A DNA stretch of 64,000 nucleotides, taken from Gammaproteobacteria bacterium. Lineage in GTDB: Bacteria > Pseudomonadota > Gammaproteobacteria > Pseudomonadales > Pseudohongiellaceae. Location: the NCBI GenBank assembly GCA_029245395.1, contig JAQWPL010000029.1:310001-374000 (forward strand), written 5' to 3'. Below are positions 8,679-17,926 of this stretch, in pieces (position 1 is the stretch's first letter; each line of letters begins with the position of its first letter). The notes under the pieces are model-generated. The model saw only the letters and a list, made by a program, of their open reading frames with translations. It had not been told where the DNA came from and searched no databases. Both the position numbers and the translations under genes were made by a program.

Positions 8679-10343
8679 CTATTCGCGGTTAAAGCTTTCC
8701 AGTCTGAAAGTCAGCGTACTGAAGTCAGTCAGGTTGAAAATTACATCAGTGATTACAACATTGCCGACCTGAACCGAAGGAATAGACAACACCCCTGAAT
8801 CCAGGTCCATGGTAGCCGAGTCCTGCCCTGTATCAGCAAGCTCAATTATAGTCGTGGTATTGACGCTGAATAAAATGTCATTCGCTTGCGTCTGAAACAT
8901 TCTTACCCTGTACAAAGTCTCACCTATCCACACCGGTAGTATAAAGCTGTTGGACGTCAGGGAATATTGAGTAGTGGTGACAACATCATTGCCGCCATCT
9001 CCATCTCCATCTCCATCTCCGCTTCCACCACCACTACCATCATCGACTGGGCCATCAGCAACGAGGTCGGTCACATAAATTCTGTGTACCAGTACCACGT
9101 CATCGGAACCTACTCCGTCAGAGTCCTGATCTGTCACGGGCAATTCACCAAACGGGGACCCCAGTGACGTTTGCAGATTGACTCGTGGCAACGCTGCAAT
9201 AGCATCGACGACATCCATTCCTGAAACAACCTCGCCAAACACAGTAAACCCGCCATCGACTGAATCCAGGTTTGCGTTGTTTGCGAGATTTACAAACCAT
9301 TCACTGGTTGCGCTATTCACCTGGCCGCCCAAGCGAGCCATGGCAATGGTGCCGCGTAGGTTTGAACGGTTGAATTCATTTTGAATGGTATTATCGCGGG
9401 TTATGGATGTCCCAAGTGGGCTAGCCTCGTAGCCGCCACCCTGGATAACAAAACCAGGAACTGAGCGATGCACGATGGTGTCATCGTAACGGCCACTGTT
9501 CGCATAATTGAGAAAGTTGGCTACAGTAATTGGCGTAATATCCGGGAACAGCTCAAGACAGAATTCGCCGACATTGGTATCCACACAAACGGCATCCTCG
9601 AACAGCACTTCACCGTCTCCAGGTGTTGGTGTATCGCCGCCATCGCCTGATCCATCCCCATCTCCTGGGTCGTCACCATCCAGGCTACTTAAAAAATCGT
9701 CAATATCGCCATTAAAAACAAAGGCATCAACTATCTCAAAACCTGCGGAGTCTGTAGCAGGAATTTGCTGGGTAATTACGGGGACTAAAGGTAAATCTCC
9801 ATCATTTAAGGAGATGGTTGCCGAAGTTGAAATAAAGTCTACAAAATCCATACCACCGCCGATAATTCGAGCAAAAACGGTATACCCACCGTTCAGCGTA
9901 TCCAGTGCCGGATTGTCGGTGATATTGATTAGAAACTGGGAGGTAGTACTGTCCGGATTATTGGGGTCATCGGGCACCATCGCCACAGTTCCGCGAGTGT
10001 TGGAGATGCTGATTTCATTGCTTATTGCAGCGCTGGTCGTAACAGCCTGAATACCCTGCAATCCTGCCAGTCCGGTAAGGACAAACCCGCCCGCCTGGAT
10101 ATAGGTGTTATCGCCATCATTGACCGATTCGTGGAAAAAGGAGCTTCTGTAAGTTCCCCGGTTTAGATAGGAAAGAAAATTCTGGGCGGTGTCAGGAGCT
10201 TCGGTTTCGAGCAACTCCATGCAAACATCGGCAAGATCGGTCTCCAGGCAGACAATAGTCTGTGCGCTGGCTGAAGACGATAAAGCCAGGGAAATCAAAA
10301 GGTTAGATACTAGAAATGCTGAAAATCTTGTTAACTTCTTCAT
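8679..10343 (-). CDS. Secreted two-domain cyclophilin-like peptidyl-prolyl isomerase
   Basis: A 554-residue exported protein with a signal peptide cleaved after about ASA-Q28. It carries two cyclophilin-type domains at about 29-205 and 250-425, separated by Asp/Gly-rich linkers, and an unassigned beta-rich C-terminus from about 455. Domain 2 keeps the catalytic VHRSVPGFVIQGGG region and the GTIAMARLGG/ATSEWFVNLANN core. In domain 1 the catalytic His-Arg pair is His71-Glu72 and the following loop is changed, although the TSQFLINITDN core remains, so domain 1 is probably not catalytic. The linker DNA includes a run of CCATCT hexamers near 9000. It lies two bases upstream of dctQ, an unexplained partnership. 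Confidence 0.9.
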   Translation of the reverse strand: MKKLTRFSAFLVSNLLISLALSSSASAQTIVCLETDLADVCMELLETEAPDTAQNFLSYLNRGTYRSSFFHESVNDGDNTYIQAGGFVLTGLAGLQGIQAVTTSAAISNEISISNTRGTVAMVPDDPNNPDSTTSQFLINITDNPALDTLNGGYTVFARIIGGGMDFVDFISTSATISLNDGDLPLVPVITQQIPATDSAGFEIVDAFVFNGDIDDFLSSLDGDDPGDGDGSGDGGDTPTPGDGEVLFEDAVCVDTNVGEFCLELFPDITPITVANFLNYANSGRYDDTIVHRSVPGFVIQGGGYEASPLGTSITRDNTIQNEFNRSNLRGTIAMARLGGQVNSATSEWFVNLANNANLDSVDGGFTVFGEVVSGMDVVDAIAALPRVNLQTSLGSPFGELPVTDQDSDGVGSDDVVLVHRIYVTDLVADGPVDDGSGGGSGDGDGDGDGGNDVVTTTQYSLTSNSFILPVWIGETLYRVRMFQTQANDILFSVNTTTIIELADTGQDSATMDLDSGVLSIPSVQVGNVVITDVIFNLTDFSTLTFRLESFNRE

Positions 10344-10539
10344 TTTTAAATCCGGCAGGCCAGAGGCAATTCAGGGCCCGAAAACGAGGGCGAAGAATAG
10401 CACAAAACCTACTTTGAATGTGAAATCAGGATGGGCATTAAGCCTATACAGACCATGAATGTATTGAAGACTTTCGAGTTTATCGCGCCTTGAATTAACA
10501 AATCCTGAACCAGGAATTATCCCGGAATATATCCGCCAC

Positions 10540-10890
10540 TCAATCGAGAAAGATAAGCCTTAAACTCATCCACGCTAAGGCGCAGGAAACTATTACAACA
10601 AGAAATGCCAGTGCGCTGTAACAGGCAAGAATAATTCTGCCGCCAAGCCGGGCCATGAAATCATCATGGGGCAGCACCGGAGAGGGAATACGCTGAAACA
10701 GCTGGATAAAGGAAAACATCATCATTCCCCACAACATCAGCACTAGCGAGGGCTCCAGCAGGTGTCCCTGACTGCCACCAGCAGCAAATAGACTGACTAT
10801 CAGGCCTGCCAGCCCGGCCAGGCCCCACACAATGGCTACTGGGCGGGCCCACTTGATGCTAATAGCGAAACGGTGAAGTGTCAGCAGCAT
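10540..10890 (-). CDS. Small membrane protein of unknown function
   Basis: A 116-residue protein with three hydrophobic segments (about 17-37, 45-62 and 85-110). I do not recognise the family. It starts 12 bases after the stop of the universal stress protein gene on the same strand, so they are probably co-transcribed. The 196 bases between it and the cyclophilin gene (10344-10539) contain nothing I can identify beyond the presumed cyclophilin promoter. Confidence 0.7.
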   Translation of the reverse strand: MLLTLHRFAISIKWARPVAIVWGLAGLAGLIVSLFAAGGSQGHLLEPSLVLMLWGMMMFSFIQLFQRIPSPVLPHDDFMARLGGRIILACYSALAFLVVIVSCALAWMSLRLIFLD

Positions 10891-10902
10891 ACAGGTGTTG
10901 GG

Positions 10903-11340
10903 CTAGCCATCGATATGCACAATGAGTAGATCACAACCAGCTCCATGGGTAACACTGGCGGACGTAGAGCCGAATAACAGCTCCCAGCCATGCCTGCCGT
11001 GGCCTCCCATGATGATCAGGTCTGCTTCAATTTTCTTGGCCAGTTCGCGAATTTCCCTGGCTGGTTGGCCCAACACGGTATGTAGCCTGTGATCGGGAAT
11101 ATCGACACTATTGCCCAGCTCTTTCAGGCTACTTTTTGCTTGCTCGCTCACTTCTTCATGTAGCCCTTCAATATCCACGGTGGTGACCTCAACAGCATAG
11201 CCAACAGCAATGGGTTCTATCACATGCACAATACTGAGTTCAGCTTCATATTGCTTTGCAAGGTTACGCGCCTTGTCGACAATCATGGCGGAGTCCCGCG
11301 TTAAATCCACTGCCACCAGAATGTTTTTATAAAGTTCCAT
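10903..11340 (-). CDS. Universal stress protein, UspA family
   Basis: A 145-residue single-domain cytoplasmic Usp protein. The N-terminus NILVAVDLTRDS and the C-terminal nucleotide-binding motif GGHGRHGWELLFGSTSASV (G-x2-G-x9-GS) are intact, so it probably binds ATP. The middle carries HTVLGQPAREI, typical of the family. It is divergently placed from the DUF4265-like gene and leads a two-gene unit with the small membrane protein downstream. Confidence 0.93.
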   Translation of the reverse strand: MELYKNILVAVDLTRDSAMIVDKARNLAKQYEAELSIVHVIEPIAVGYAVEVTTVDIEGLHEEVSEQAKSSLKELGNSVDIPDHRLHTVLGQPAREIRELAKKIEADLIIMGGHGRHGWELLFGSTSASVTHGAGCDLLIVHIDG

Positions 11341-11478
11341 AGGTCACCTCTTGTCTGCGTTGATCTTCGTTTTCAGTGTAGACATTACACCTGATCTGAA
11401 CAAGTGATATGCATCAAGGAAAGCGGCATAGGCAGATGCAGGAATGAGCGTCCTGTTGTGTTGGTTAAGAAGGTAAAG

Positions 11479-12057
11479 ATGAAAGCTGCCCGACGGGCTG
11501 TTACCATATCGCCCAGTTTTTCAGGCACTCATACCCTTTATATGTCCGACATTAATCAAAAACAAGGCAAGGTTGAAACTTGTTGGGTGCAGCTTCTGGC
11601 CGGAACTGACTCCCAGGGTATGCCGGTGCTGGAAAAACTGGAAGTAAAACGGCATGAACAAGAGGGCACCTACGAACTGCTTCACTCTCCATTGTTTGTG
11701 AGAGACCTGGCCGCTGGCGACGTCTTCAATTGCGAGGATGACAATCCAGCCAGTTACACGGTGATCAAGCGTAGCGGTAAACTGGCGGTGCGGGTATTTT
11801 GTAAGGATAACCCGGAGGAGCTGGAAGCAAAGCTCACTCCGGAAGTGGAAAAACTGGATGGCTCCCTGGATTTGAAAACCGACCGTGCGCTGGTCTACAG
11901 CGTGCATGTTAATATTGGTTTCGGCGAAATAGAAAGGCTGTTTGACAACGCCATTGCCGACACTCAGGGCCCAATCTGGTATTACGGCAATATCTATGAC
12001 CGTGACGATGGTGTGACACCTCTGAACTGGTGGGACGAATTCATCAACCAGGTGTGA
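11479..12057 (+). CDS. DUF4265-like cytoplasmic protein
   Basis: A soluble protein of 192 residues from this ATG. The fold resembles the DUF4265 family (an ELLHSPLFVRDLAAGDVFNC region and a conserved WYYGNIYDRDDG end), whose role is unknown; this is a tentative match. The frame opens at an ATG at 11404. I chose 11479 because AGAAGG lies five bases before it. The ATG at 11542 (MSDINQKQG) is also possible and fits the conserved region better, but has no visible ribosome-binding site. It is followed by yaaA on the same strand 43 bases later. Confidence 0.7.
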   Translation: MKAARRAVTISPSFSGTHTLYMSDINQKQGKVETCWVQLLAGTDSQGMPVLEKLEVKRHEQEGTYELLHSPLFVRDLAAGDVFNCEDDNPASYTVIKRSGKLAVRVFCKDNPEELEAKLTPEVEKLDGSLDLKTDRALVYSVHVNIGFGEIERLFDNAIADTQGPIWYYGNIYDRDDGVTPLNWWDEFINQV

Positions 12058-12100
12058 CAGAAGTTAAGTATGAAAATAGAAGGATGACACAGGTAACTCA

Positions 12101-12871
12101 ATGCTGATTGTAATTTCCCCGGCGAAAACGCTGGATCTTGAAAGTGCTTATAAAACCCCCGCGACCAGCCAGCCGGCTTTTTTATCCGACTCCCGCAAAC
12201 TGGTAAAAATCATGCGCAATTATTCTGCAGACGACCTTGCAGCGTTGATGCATACCAGCGATGCGATCAGTACGCTGAATGCGGGTCGATACAAGCAATG
12301 GAAAACACCATTCAGTGAAAGCAATGCCAGGCCCTCTATTTTTACCTTCATGGGTGATGTCTACACCGGCCTGGAAGCGCAGAAACTATCTCAGGAAGAT
12401 TTGGATTATGCACAGGCACATTTGCGTATTCTCTCAGGGCTCTATGGGACACTGAGGCCGCTTGATCTGATGCAGGCTTATCGCCTGGAAATGGGAACAG
12501 GGCTTGAAAATGAACGTGGCAAAGATCTGTATGCTTTTTGGGGCGACAAAATTACCAGAGCTATAAACAAGGATTTAAAAGTGGCAGGGGACACCGTGTT
12601 GATCAACCTGGCGTCCAATGAATATTTCAACGTGTTGGATAAGAAGACACTGAAGGCAGATATTGTGCAGCCGGTTTTCAAGGATTTCAGCAGCGGTCAA
12701 TACCGGGTGCTGAGCTTTTTTGCCAAGAAGGCCCGCGGACGTATGGCGGCATGGATCATTCAGAACAGAGTTGAAGACCCGCAGGGCCTTACTAAATTCA
12801 GGCTGGATCGCTACAAGTACAGCAAAAGTGATTCGACCCCGGAAAAGCCGGTATTTTTGCGAAAACAATAA
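12101..12871 (+). CDS. yaaA: Peroxide stress protein YaaA
   Basis: A 256-residue member of the YaaA/DUF328 family, the usual length. In E. coli YaaA limits intracellular free iron during hydrogen peroxide stress and has a DNA-binding helix-hairpin-helix fold. The family starts with MLIVISPAKTLDLES as here and contains LYGTLRPLDLMQAYRLEMG and FFAKKARGRMAAWII. It lies after a DUF4265-like gene and converges on a DUF4404 gene 8 bases away. Confidence 0.95.
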   Translation: MLIVISPAKTLDLESAYKTPATSQPAFLSDSRKLVKIMRNYSADDLAALMHTSDAISTLNAGRYKQWKTPFSESNARPSIFTFMGDVYTGLEAQKLSQEDLDYAQAHLRILSGLYGTLRPLDLMQAYRLEMGTGLENERGKDLYAFWGDKITRAINKDLKVAGDTVLINLASNEYFNVLDKKTLKADIVQPVFKDFSSGQYRVLSFFAKKARGRMAAWIIQNRVEDPQGLTKFRLDRYKYSKSDSTPEKPVFLRKQ

Positions 12872-12879
12872 TCGGCTTG

Positions 12880-13131
12880 CTACACGCCAATATTGGTCAG
12901 GGTGTTGATAATTTCCTGGATTAGTCTTGCAGCGGTAGGGTGCTCATCCTCCATTTCCTGATACAGCAATTCTGCAGTTTCCCTGAAATCACCTGGAGGA
13001 TTTGGGCCCTCCCATTCGGCAAGTTGGCTTTGCATCTGAGCAATCATTTCTTCCTGTTGTGGACTGGTGTCACTGTCTGCAAACTTGTCATGCAACTGGC
13101 CTATCAGGCCTTCTATAAGTTGTTTTGGCAT
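12880..13131 (-). CDS. DUF4404 family small protein
   Basis: An 83-residue, mostly helical, acidic protein. The start MPKQLIEGLIGQLHDKFA and the end ARLIQEIINTLTNIGV match the DUF4404 pattern of a short two-helix cytoplasmic protein of unknown function. It converges on yaaA and is divergent from the DUF938 gene. Confidence 0.8.
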   Translation of the reverse strand: MPKQLIEGLIGQLHDKFADSDTSPQQEEMIAQMQSQLAEWEGPNPPGDFRETAELLYQEMEDEHPTAARLIQEIINTLTNIGV

Positions 13132-13183
13132 AATACGGATTCCTGTTAAAACGGTTAGTAGTGTAAACCAAGACGCGTGTTAT

Positions 13184-13780
13184 ATGGCAAAACCATTTTC
13201 CCAGGCCTGTGAAAACAACAAGGCCCCCATTCTTTCTGTTATTAGCCAGTATTTCCAGCCGGGCAATACTGTATTGGAAATCGGTAGTTATACAACACAG
13301 CATGTAATTTTTTTTGCGCAGCAACTGCCAGAATTGACCTGGCTACCGAGTGACACACCAGAAAATCTGGCCACGGTCCAGGCAGGCCTTGCTTCTGAAG
13401 CATTGTCCAACATACTGCCGCCAGTGGCACTTGATGTCAGTCAAGCGCAGTGGCCAGATCAGCAAGTCGAGGGAATTTTCAGTGCCAATACACTCCATAT
13501 CATGTCAGAAGCCCATGTAGTGTGTTTTTTCCGTGGCGTTGGCAGAATTTTGCCGCCGGAAAAGTACCTGTGCGTGTATGGCCCTTTCAAATACGGGGGC
13601 AATTACACCAGTGACAGCAATGCCCGTTTTCAGGAATGGCTTCAGGATCGGGATTCGGCAAGCGGGATTAGGGATTTTGAAACAGTAGATGCGCTGGCTA
13701 TTGAAGCTGGGATGGAAGCTGTTGCAGATCATGTCATGCCAGCCAACAATCAATTGCTGGTCTGGCAGAAAAAGACCTAG
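13184..13780 (+). CDS. DUF938 family methyltransferase-like protein
   Basis: A 198-residue DUF938 protein, a SAM-dependent-methyltransferase-like family. The start MAKPFSQACENNKAPIL and the YGPFKYGGNYTSDSNARFQEWL segment are diagnostic. In the family the SAM-binding loop reads EIGSGTGQH; here it is EIGSYTTQH (residues 32-40), so two glycines of the nucleotide-binding loop are replaced and activity is uncertain. An upstream in-frame ATG at 13067 would add 39 residues of non-family sequence overlapping the divergent gene, so I reject it. The stop overlaps the convergent COG3146 gene. Confidence 0.88.
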   Translation: MAKPFSQACENNKAPILSVISQYFQPGNTVLEIGSYTTQHVIFFAQQLPELTWLPSDTPENLATVQAGLASEALSNILPPVALDVSQAQWPDQQVEGIFSANTLHIMSEAHVVCFFRGVGRILPPEKYLCVYGPFKYGGNYTSDSNARFQEWLQDRDSASGIRDFETVDALAIEAGMEAVADHVMPANNQLLVWQKKT

Positions 13781-14982
13781 TCCTGGGTGTCTGCCTGTTT
13801 CTCAACCCGCTTCTCTTGATGTTTAAAGGGCAGGTAATTCTCCGCTTCTTTTTGATAACGCAGTATGTATTTCTCTTCATCGGCCAGAAAGCGGCCGATG
13901 GCATGGTCAAAATCAGCGTTGCCAATCCAGTGGTTGGACCAGGTCAATACAGGCTCGAAACCGCGCTGGATTTTGTGCTCACCCTGCGCGCCGGAGTCAA
14001 AACGCTGTAAGCCTTTGCTGATGCAGTAATCAATGCCCTGGTAATAACAGGTTTCAAAATGCAGGAACTGGTATTCCTCACTACATCCCCAATAGCGGCC
14101 ATACAGGGTATCCGAACCGACAAAGCTTAAGGCGCCGGCTATCGTGTCATCGCCTTTCCTGGCCATCACCAGCAACAGGTTTTCGGGCATGTACTCACCG
14201 GCTTTGAGAAAGAATTCCTCAGTCAAGTACGGGGAGCGCCCGCGCACAAAGTAGGTGCTCTGGTAAAAAAGGTAGAATTTCTGCCAGTGCTCCGGGGTGA
14301 TATCGGCGCCTTCCAGGATCTCAAACTCAATTCCCGCGTCCACAATTTTCTGCCGCTCCTTGCGAATGTTTTTACGTTTCCTCGATGAAAACCGGGTCAG
14401 AAAGCCATCGAAAGTGGTGTAGCCTTTATTGAACCACTGGTACTGGCAACCGACTCTGTGCTGGATGCCAAGCGCCTTGAAGGCAAGACATTCATTTTTT
14501 TCCGGGAACAGGATATGCCAGCTGGAGGCATTGAGTTTTTGAGCATGCTCCGGGATAGTCACACTCAACAGGCGATAAATTTCATCGGCATCCTGACCTT
14601 CGGCAATACATATTCGAGGCCCCGGACAAGGCGTAAAGGGGATAGCGGTGACCAGTTTTGGATAATAATCCACACCGTGCCGTTGATAGGCGTCAGCCCA
14701 GGACCAGTCAAACACATATTCGCCGCGGGAATTGTCTTTCAGGAACAAGGGCATGATGGCGACTACTTGTTTGTTTTCGTCGTCACCTTTTTCAATCACT
14801 GCATGGTAGGGCTGCCAGCCCGTTATAGCAGTAGTGCTGCTGCTTTGTTCCAGGGCCCGAAAAAAACCATGTCTTAAAAACGGATAGGTATCACCAGCCA
14901 ACCGGTTCCAGACATCAACATCGATATTGTTGATACTGGTGAGGAAGCCCAGGTGGTAGGTGTCTTTCTTGCCTGCGGTCAA
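13777..14982 (-). CDS. COG3146 GNAT/FemAB-like acyltransferase
   Basis: A 401-residue protein of the COG3146 (DUF482, 'peptidogalycan biosynthesis') family, with the acetyltransferase fold found in FemAB-like enzymes. Recognisable segments are WNRLAGDTYPFLRHGFFRALEQS near the N-terminus, FSSRKRKNIRKERQKI, GALSFVGSDTLYGRYWG and HFETCYYQGIDYCISKGL in the C-terminal half. Substrate and pathway are not established. Its stop overlaps the stop of the convergent DUF938 gene. Confidence 0.88.
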   Translation of the reverse strand: MTAGKKDTYHLGFLTSINNIDVDVWNRLAGDTYPFLRHGFFRALEQSSSTTAITGWQPYHAVIEKGDDENKQVVAIMPLFLKDNSRGEYVFDWSWADAYQRHGVDYYPKLVTAIPFTPCPGPRICIAEGQDADEIYRLLSVTIPEHAQKLNASSWHILFPEKNECLAFKALGIQHRVGCQYQWFNKGYTTFDGFLTRFSSRKRKNIRKERQKIVDAGIEFEILEGADITPEHWQKFYLFYQSTYFVRGRSPYLTEEFFLKAGEYMPENLLLVMARKGDDTIAGALSFVGSDTLYGRYWGCSEEYQFLHFETCYYQGIDYCISKGLQRFDSGAQGEHKIQRGFEPVLTWSNHWIGNADFDHAIGRFLADEEKYILRYQKEAENYLPFKHQEKRVEKQADTQD

Positions 14983-15158
14983 ATTGGCTCCGGTTTAGCA
15001 ATGTGTGTTCTGGTAAAAAGAAAGGAGGATTGTAGTAGACATCCAGCCCTGCCTTCTACCTCATATGTAAATAGTTCGGACAACACTGTAAAGCAGGCCA
15101 CAATGTTGATTACAATGGCCGCTCACAAGCCGGTTCTTACTATCAGGAAATTCATCCA

Positions 15159-16022
15159 ATGGTGTCAGGCCTTTCAGGTATTGAAAAAGTTTCTGTCCAC
15201 GGCGGCCACAGCGGCCAGTTTTGCCATCATGCCAGTGACAGCCTTGAGAATGTAATCCGTGCCTATATTGAGGCGGGCTTTTCCTGGGTAGGCATTACCG
15301 AGCACATGGCGCCGATGTCAGATGCATCCCGTTACCCGGATGAAAGCGAGGGCGATCTGGGCGCCGATTTCTTGCTTGACCGCTTTCGTACCTATTTCAG
15401 CGAATGCCGAATCCTGCAGCAAAAATACAGCAATAAGCTGGAAATTTTTACCGCTTTTGAAACGGAAACTTACGAAGGGTCCACTGATTTCGTTAACCAA
15501 CTGGTGGGGGAACTTAAACCCGACTACCTGGTGGGCTCTGTGCATCATGTGGAAGGCCACTGCATTGATTATGATGAAGGCCATTTCCAGAAGGCAGTGG
15601 CAGCAGCGGGCAGTATGGAATCCCTGTATCAGGCCTATTTCGATGCCCAATACGGCATGCTGATGGACCTGGAGCCTTCAGTAGTTGGCCATTTCGACCT
15701 GATCAGAAAATTCGATACAAATTACCTGCAGACCCTGGGCAAGCCAGGTGTCTGGGAGCGAGTGGAAAGAAATCTGGACTTTATTTCCGAAAATAACCTC
15801 ATCCTGGATTTAAACTTGCGCGGTTTTGACAAGGCTGTTGAGCAATATCCGTCCATGCCGGTGCTGGAAGCGGCCCTGGAATTGGATATCGCTGTTGTCC
15901 CCGGCGATGATTCCCATGGCGTCAAATCGGTTGGCAGAAATTTCGATAAAGGCATCGAGATGCTGCAAGAGTTGGGTGCGAGCACCGACTGGCCTAAACC
16001 TGCGCTAATCAATTACACCTGA
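15159..16022 (+). CDS. PHP-domain histidinol-phosphatase-like phosphoesterase
   Basis: A 287-residue PHP-family metal-dependent phosphoesterase close to the HisJ/HisK histidinol-phosphatase group. Metal ligands include the N-terminal His14/His17 pair (VHGGHSGQ), GITEHM, ETETYEG, GSVHHVEG, VGHFDLIRKF and the late PGDDSHG motif. No other his genes are near, so its role could be histidine synthesis or another sugar or nucleotide phosphate. The GFA-like gene follows 18 bases after its stop. Confidence 0.88.
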   Translation: MVSGLSGIEKVSVHGGHSGQFCHHASDSLENVIRAYIEAGFSWVGITEHMAPMSDASRYPDESEGDLGADFLLDRFRTYFSECRILQQKYSNKLEIFTAFETETYEGSTDFVNQLVGELKPDYLVGSVHHVEGHCIDYDEGHFQKAVAAAGSMESLYQAYFDAQYGMLMDLEPSVVGHFDLIRKFDTNYLQTLGKPGVWERVERNLDFISENNLILDLNLRGFDKAVEQYPSMPVLEAALELDIAVVPGDDSHGVKSVGRNFDKGIEMLQELGASTDWPKPALINYT

Positions 16023-16040
16023 ACCTGAAGCGAGAACGTT

Positions 16041-16397
16041 ATGACCCAATACAACGGAAGCTGTCACTGTGGCGCTATAAAATTTTCTTTTGCTTGTGGC
16101 GAAATTTCAGGGGGGTTGGGCTGCAACTGCTCCTATTGTGAACGCAGGGCGGCCGTGATGCTGAATCCACCCATTGCCGATGCTGACCTGCGCAGAGAAA
16201 TAGATGGCGACGCCTTGTCCTGCTACCAGTTCGGCGACAGGGTGGCCAAACATTATTTTTGCAACCGGTGCGGCAATTACACCTTCCATGAAACCATGCG
16301 TAAGCCAGGATTTTTTCGCGTCAACCTGGGGTGTGTTGAGGGTGTTGATTCATTTGAAATTGAAAGGGATGTTTATAACGGTAGAGAATTGCTTTAG
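16041..16397 (+). CDS. GFA/CENP-V-fold zinc protein
   Basis: A 118-residue member of the GFA (glutathione-dependent formaldehyde-activating enzyme-like, CENP-V) fold. Zinc ligands are visible as CHCGAIKF, CNCSYCERR and CNRCGNYTFHE. Most members have no known substrate. It lies 18 bases after the PHP phosphatase and is probably co-transcribed with it. Confidence 0.9.
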   Translation: MTQYNGSCHCGAIKFSFACGEISGGLGCNCSYCERRAAVMLNPPIADADLRREIDGDALSCYQFGDRVAKHYFCNRCGNYTFHETMRKPGFFRVNLGCVEGVDSFEIERDVYNGRELL

Positions 16398-16469
16398 AAG
16401 AGGCAAGAAGCAAGAAAAGGGAGAAAGAAAAAAGAGCCCAACCGCTCTTTATGAGAGGGGGTTCGATAA

Positions 16470-16667
16470 ATGACGATAATAGGAATTATTTTTTTAGGTT
16501 GGCCAAGTGCGCTTATTGGTTTTGCCATTCTTTGTGTGGGCATCGCACTAAAAAACAAAAAATACCGCATAGCAGGCGCAATAATTGCTATGGGCTTTTG
16601 TCTCTTTACCAGCCTATATCCTCCGCCGATTCGCTGGCTCAGTCTTACTTCAATACTTGGTATTTGA
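16470..16667 (+). CDS. Possible small membrane protein
   Basis: A 65-residue frame with two hydrophobic segments (about 3-26 and 33-50) and a basic loop KNKKYR between them, as expected of a small inner-membrane protein. GGGG lies about nine bases before the ATG. An overlapping frame at 16451-16795 has no membrane or domain signature and is less likely. There is no recognised family. The stretch from 16668 to 16847 holds nothing I can identify. Confidence 0.45.
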   Translation: MTIIGIIFLGWPSALIGFAILCVGIALKNKKYRIAGAIIAMGFCLFTSLYPPPIRWLSLTSILGI

Positions 16668-16847
16668 GTCAGCGCTTTATGGAAAGGGAAGAAGCCTGTG
16701 TTGGTGCAGACTATTTGTATAATTCCTATGACTGTTCTCATAGCCTGGTTAGGCTATGCCGTATTAAGCCAATGATGCAAAAATTAACAAACTAAAATTA
16801 TCAGTATTCAGTAAACCTTCCTTTCCTCTTGCCTCCTTCCTCTGTCC

Positions 16848-17798
16848 CTAAGGGACAAACAAATCCACAACCGTAAAAAAGAAAATCACCATCCCTACTT
16901 TATTATTATTCAAAAACGCCCTGAAGCAATCCTTCGGGTGACGCTTCCAGGTTAAAAACTGCTGGTAGGCAAACATCCATGCCGCCAGAAACAAACCAAA
17001 ATGAAACCAACCACCCAGGCCAAAAGGTTCTGCACTCAACCACATCGCTACAAGAAAAAGCAGTTGCAGCATACCAATGGCAAAGCGGTCAGTTTCTGCA
17101 AACAGGATGGCGGTAGATTTCAGGCCGATCTTCATATCATCTTCTCTATCTACCATGGCGTATTGAGTGTCATAGACCACTGTCCATAAAAAATTCGCGA
17201 TATATAACAGCCAGGCATACACAGGTAGCTCGCCTGTCTGCGCGGTGAATGCCATCAGACCGCCCCAGGAAAATGCGGCGCCCAGGAACAGTTGTGCCAG
17301 GTGGGTGACGCGTTTCATGAACGGGTAAATCAGCGCGAGCAGCAAGCCGCCGAACGACATGTACACGGTTAAGCGATTGGTTAACAACACCAACAAAAAT
17401 GCCGCAAGGCACAACAGAACGCAAAGACTCAGTGCTTCCCGGCTGGAAATTTTCCTGGCGGCCAGAGGGCGCTCGCTGGTTCGCTCAACATGGGGGTCGA
17501 AATCCCGGTCGGCAAAATCATTGAGACAACATCCGGCAGCACGCATCAGAACTGTTCCGACGAGAAATATCAGCAAAAGGTTTAGATCGGGAATCCCATC
17601 GGCGGCTATCCATAGACACCAGAGCGTTGGCCACAGCAGCAGGAATATCCCGATGGGCCGATCCATGCGGGCAAGCTGCCAGTAATAGGGCAGGTGGGCA
17701 TAGGTGTTGGGAAACCGTTGCTGGAAGCTTTGCTTGCCGCTTTCAACAAGGCCGGCTACGAAAACACGGCCGCGGGCAAGGTAATGGGTTTCTTCCAT
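16848..17798 (-). CDS. ubiA: 4-hydroxybenzoate polyprenyltransferase UbiA
   Basis: The membrane prenyltransferase that attaches the polyprenyl tail to 4-hydroxybenzoate in ubiquinone synthesis. Both aspartate-rich motifs that bind prenyl diphosphate through magnesium are present: NDFADRDFDPHVERT and YDTQYAMVDREDD. LARMDRPIGIFLLLWPTLW marks the first helix. Starting at this ATG gives 316 residues; a TTG at 17819 is also in frame. The enzyme is longer than the usual 290 residues because of about 30 extra N-terminal residues. ubiC is not adjacent; ubiX is at 42130-42738. Confidence 0.94.
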   Translation of the reverse strand: MEETHYLARGRVFVAGLVESGKQSFQQRFPNTYAHLPYYWQLARMDRPIGIFLLLWPTLWCLWIAADGIPDLNLLLIFLVGTVLMRAAGCCLNDFADRDFDPHVERTSERPLAARKISSREALSLCVLLCLAAFLLVLLTNRLTVYMSFGGLLLALIYPFMKRVTHLAQLFLGAAFSWGGLMAFTAQTGELPVYAWLLYIANFLWTVVYDTQYAMVDREDDMKIGLKSTAILFAETDRFAIGMLQLLFLVAMWLSAEPFGLGGWFHFGLFLAAWMFAYQQFLTWKRHPKDCFRAFLNNNKVGMVIFFFTVVDLFVP

Positions 17799-17926
17799 AA
17801 GGTCGGAGGTTATTAACAAGCTGGAGACTGGCCATTATAGTCTTACCTGTGCCAGCATTGAATAAAGGATATCCGACTGCTTAAATAGTGCTAAGGTAAA
17901 AGTAAGAAAAAACAGGTGAATACCCT

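Noticed and set aside
8990-9025. CCATCT tandem repeats as a regulatory or CRISPR-like array
   Set aside because: They are coding and simply encode the Gly-Asp linker of the cyclophilin.
16451-16795. 114-residue plus-strand frame overlapping the small membrane gene
   Set aside because: It has no membrane or domain pattern, and the frame at 16470-16667 looks more like a protein.
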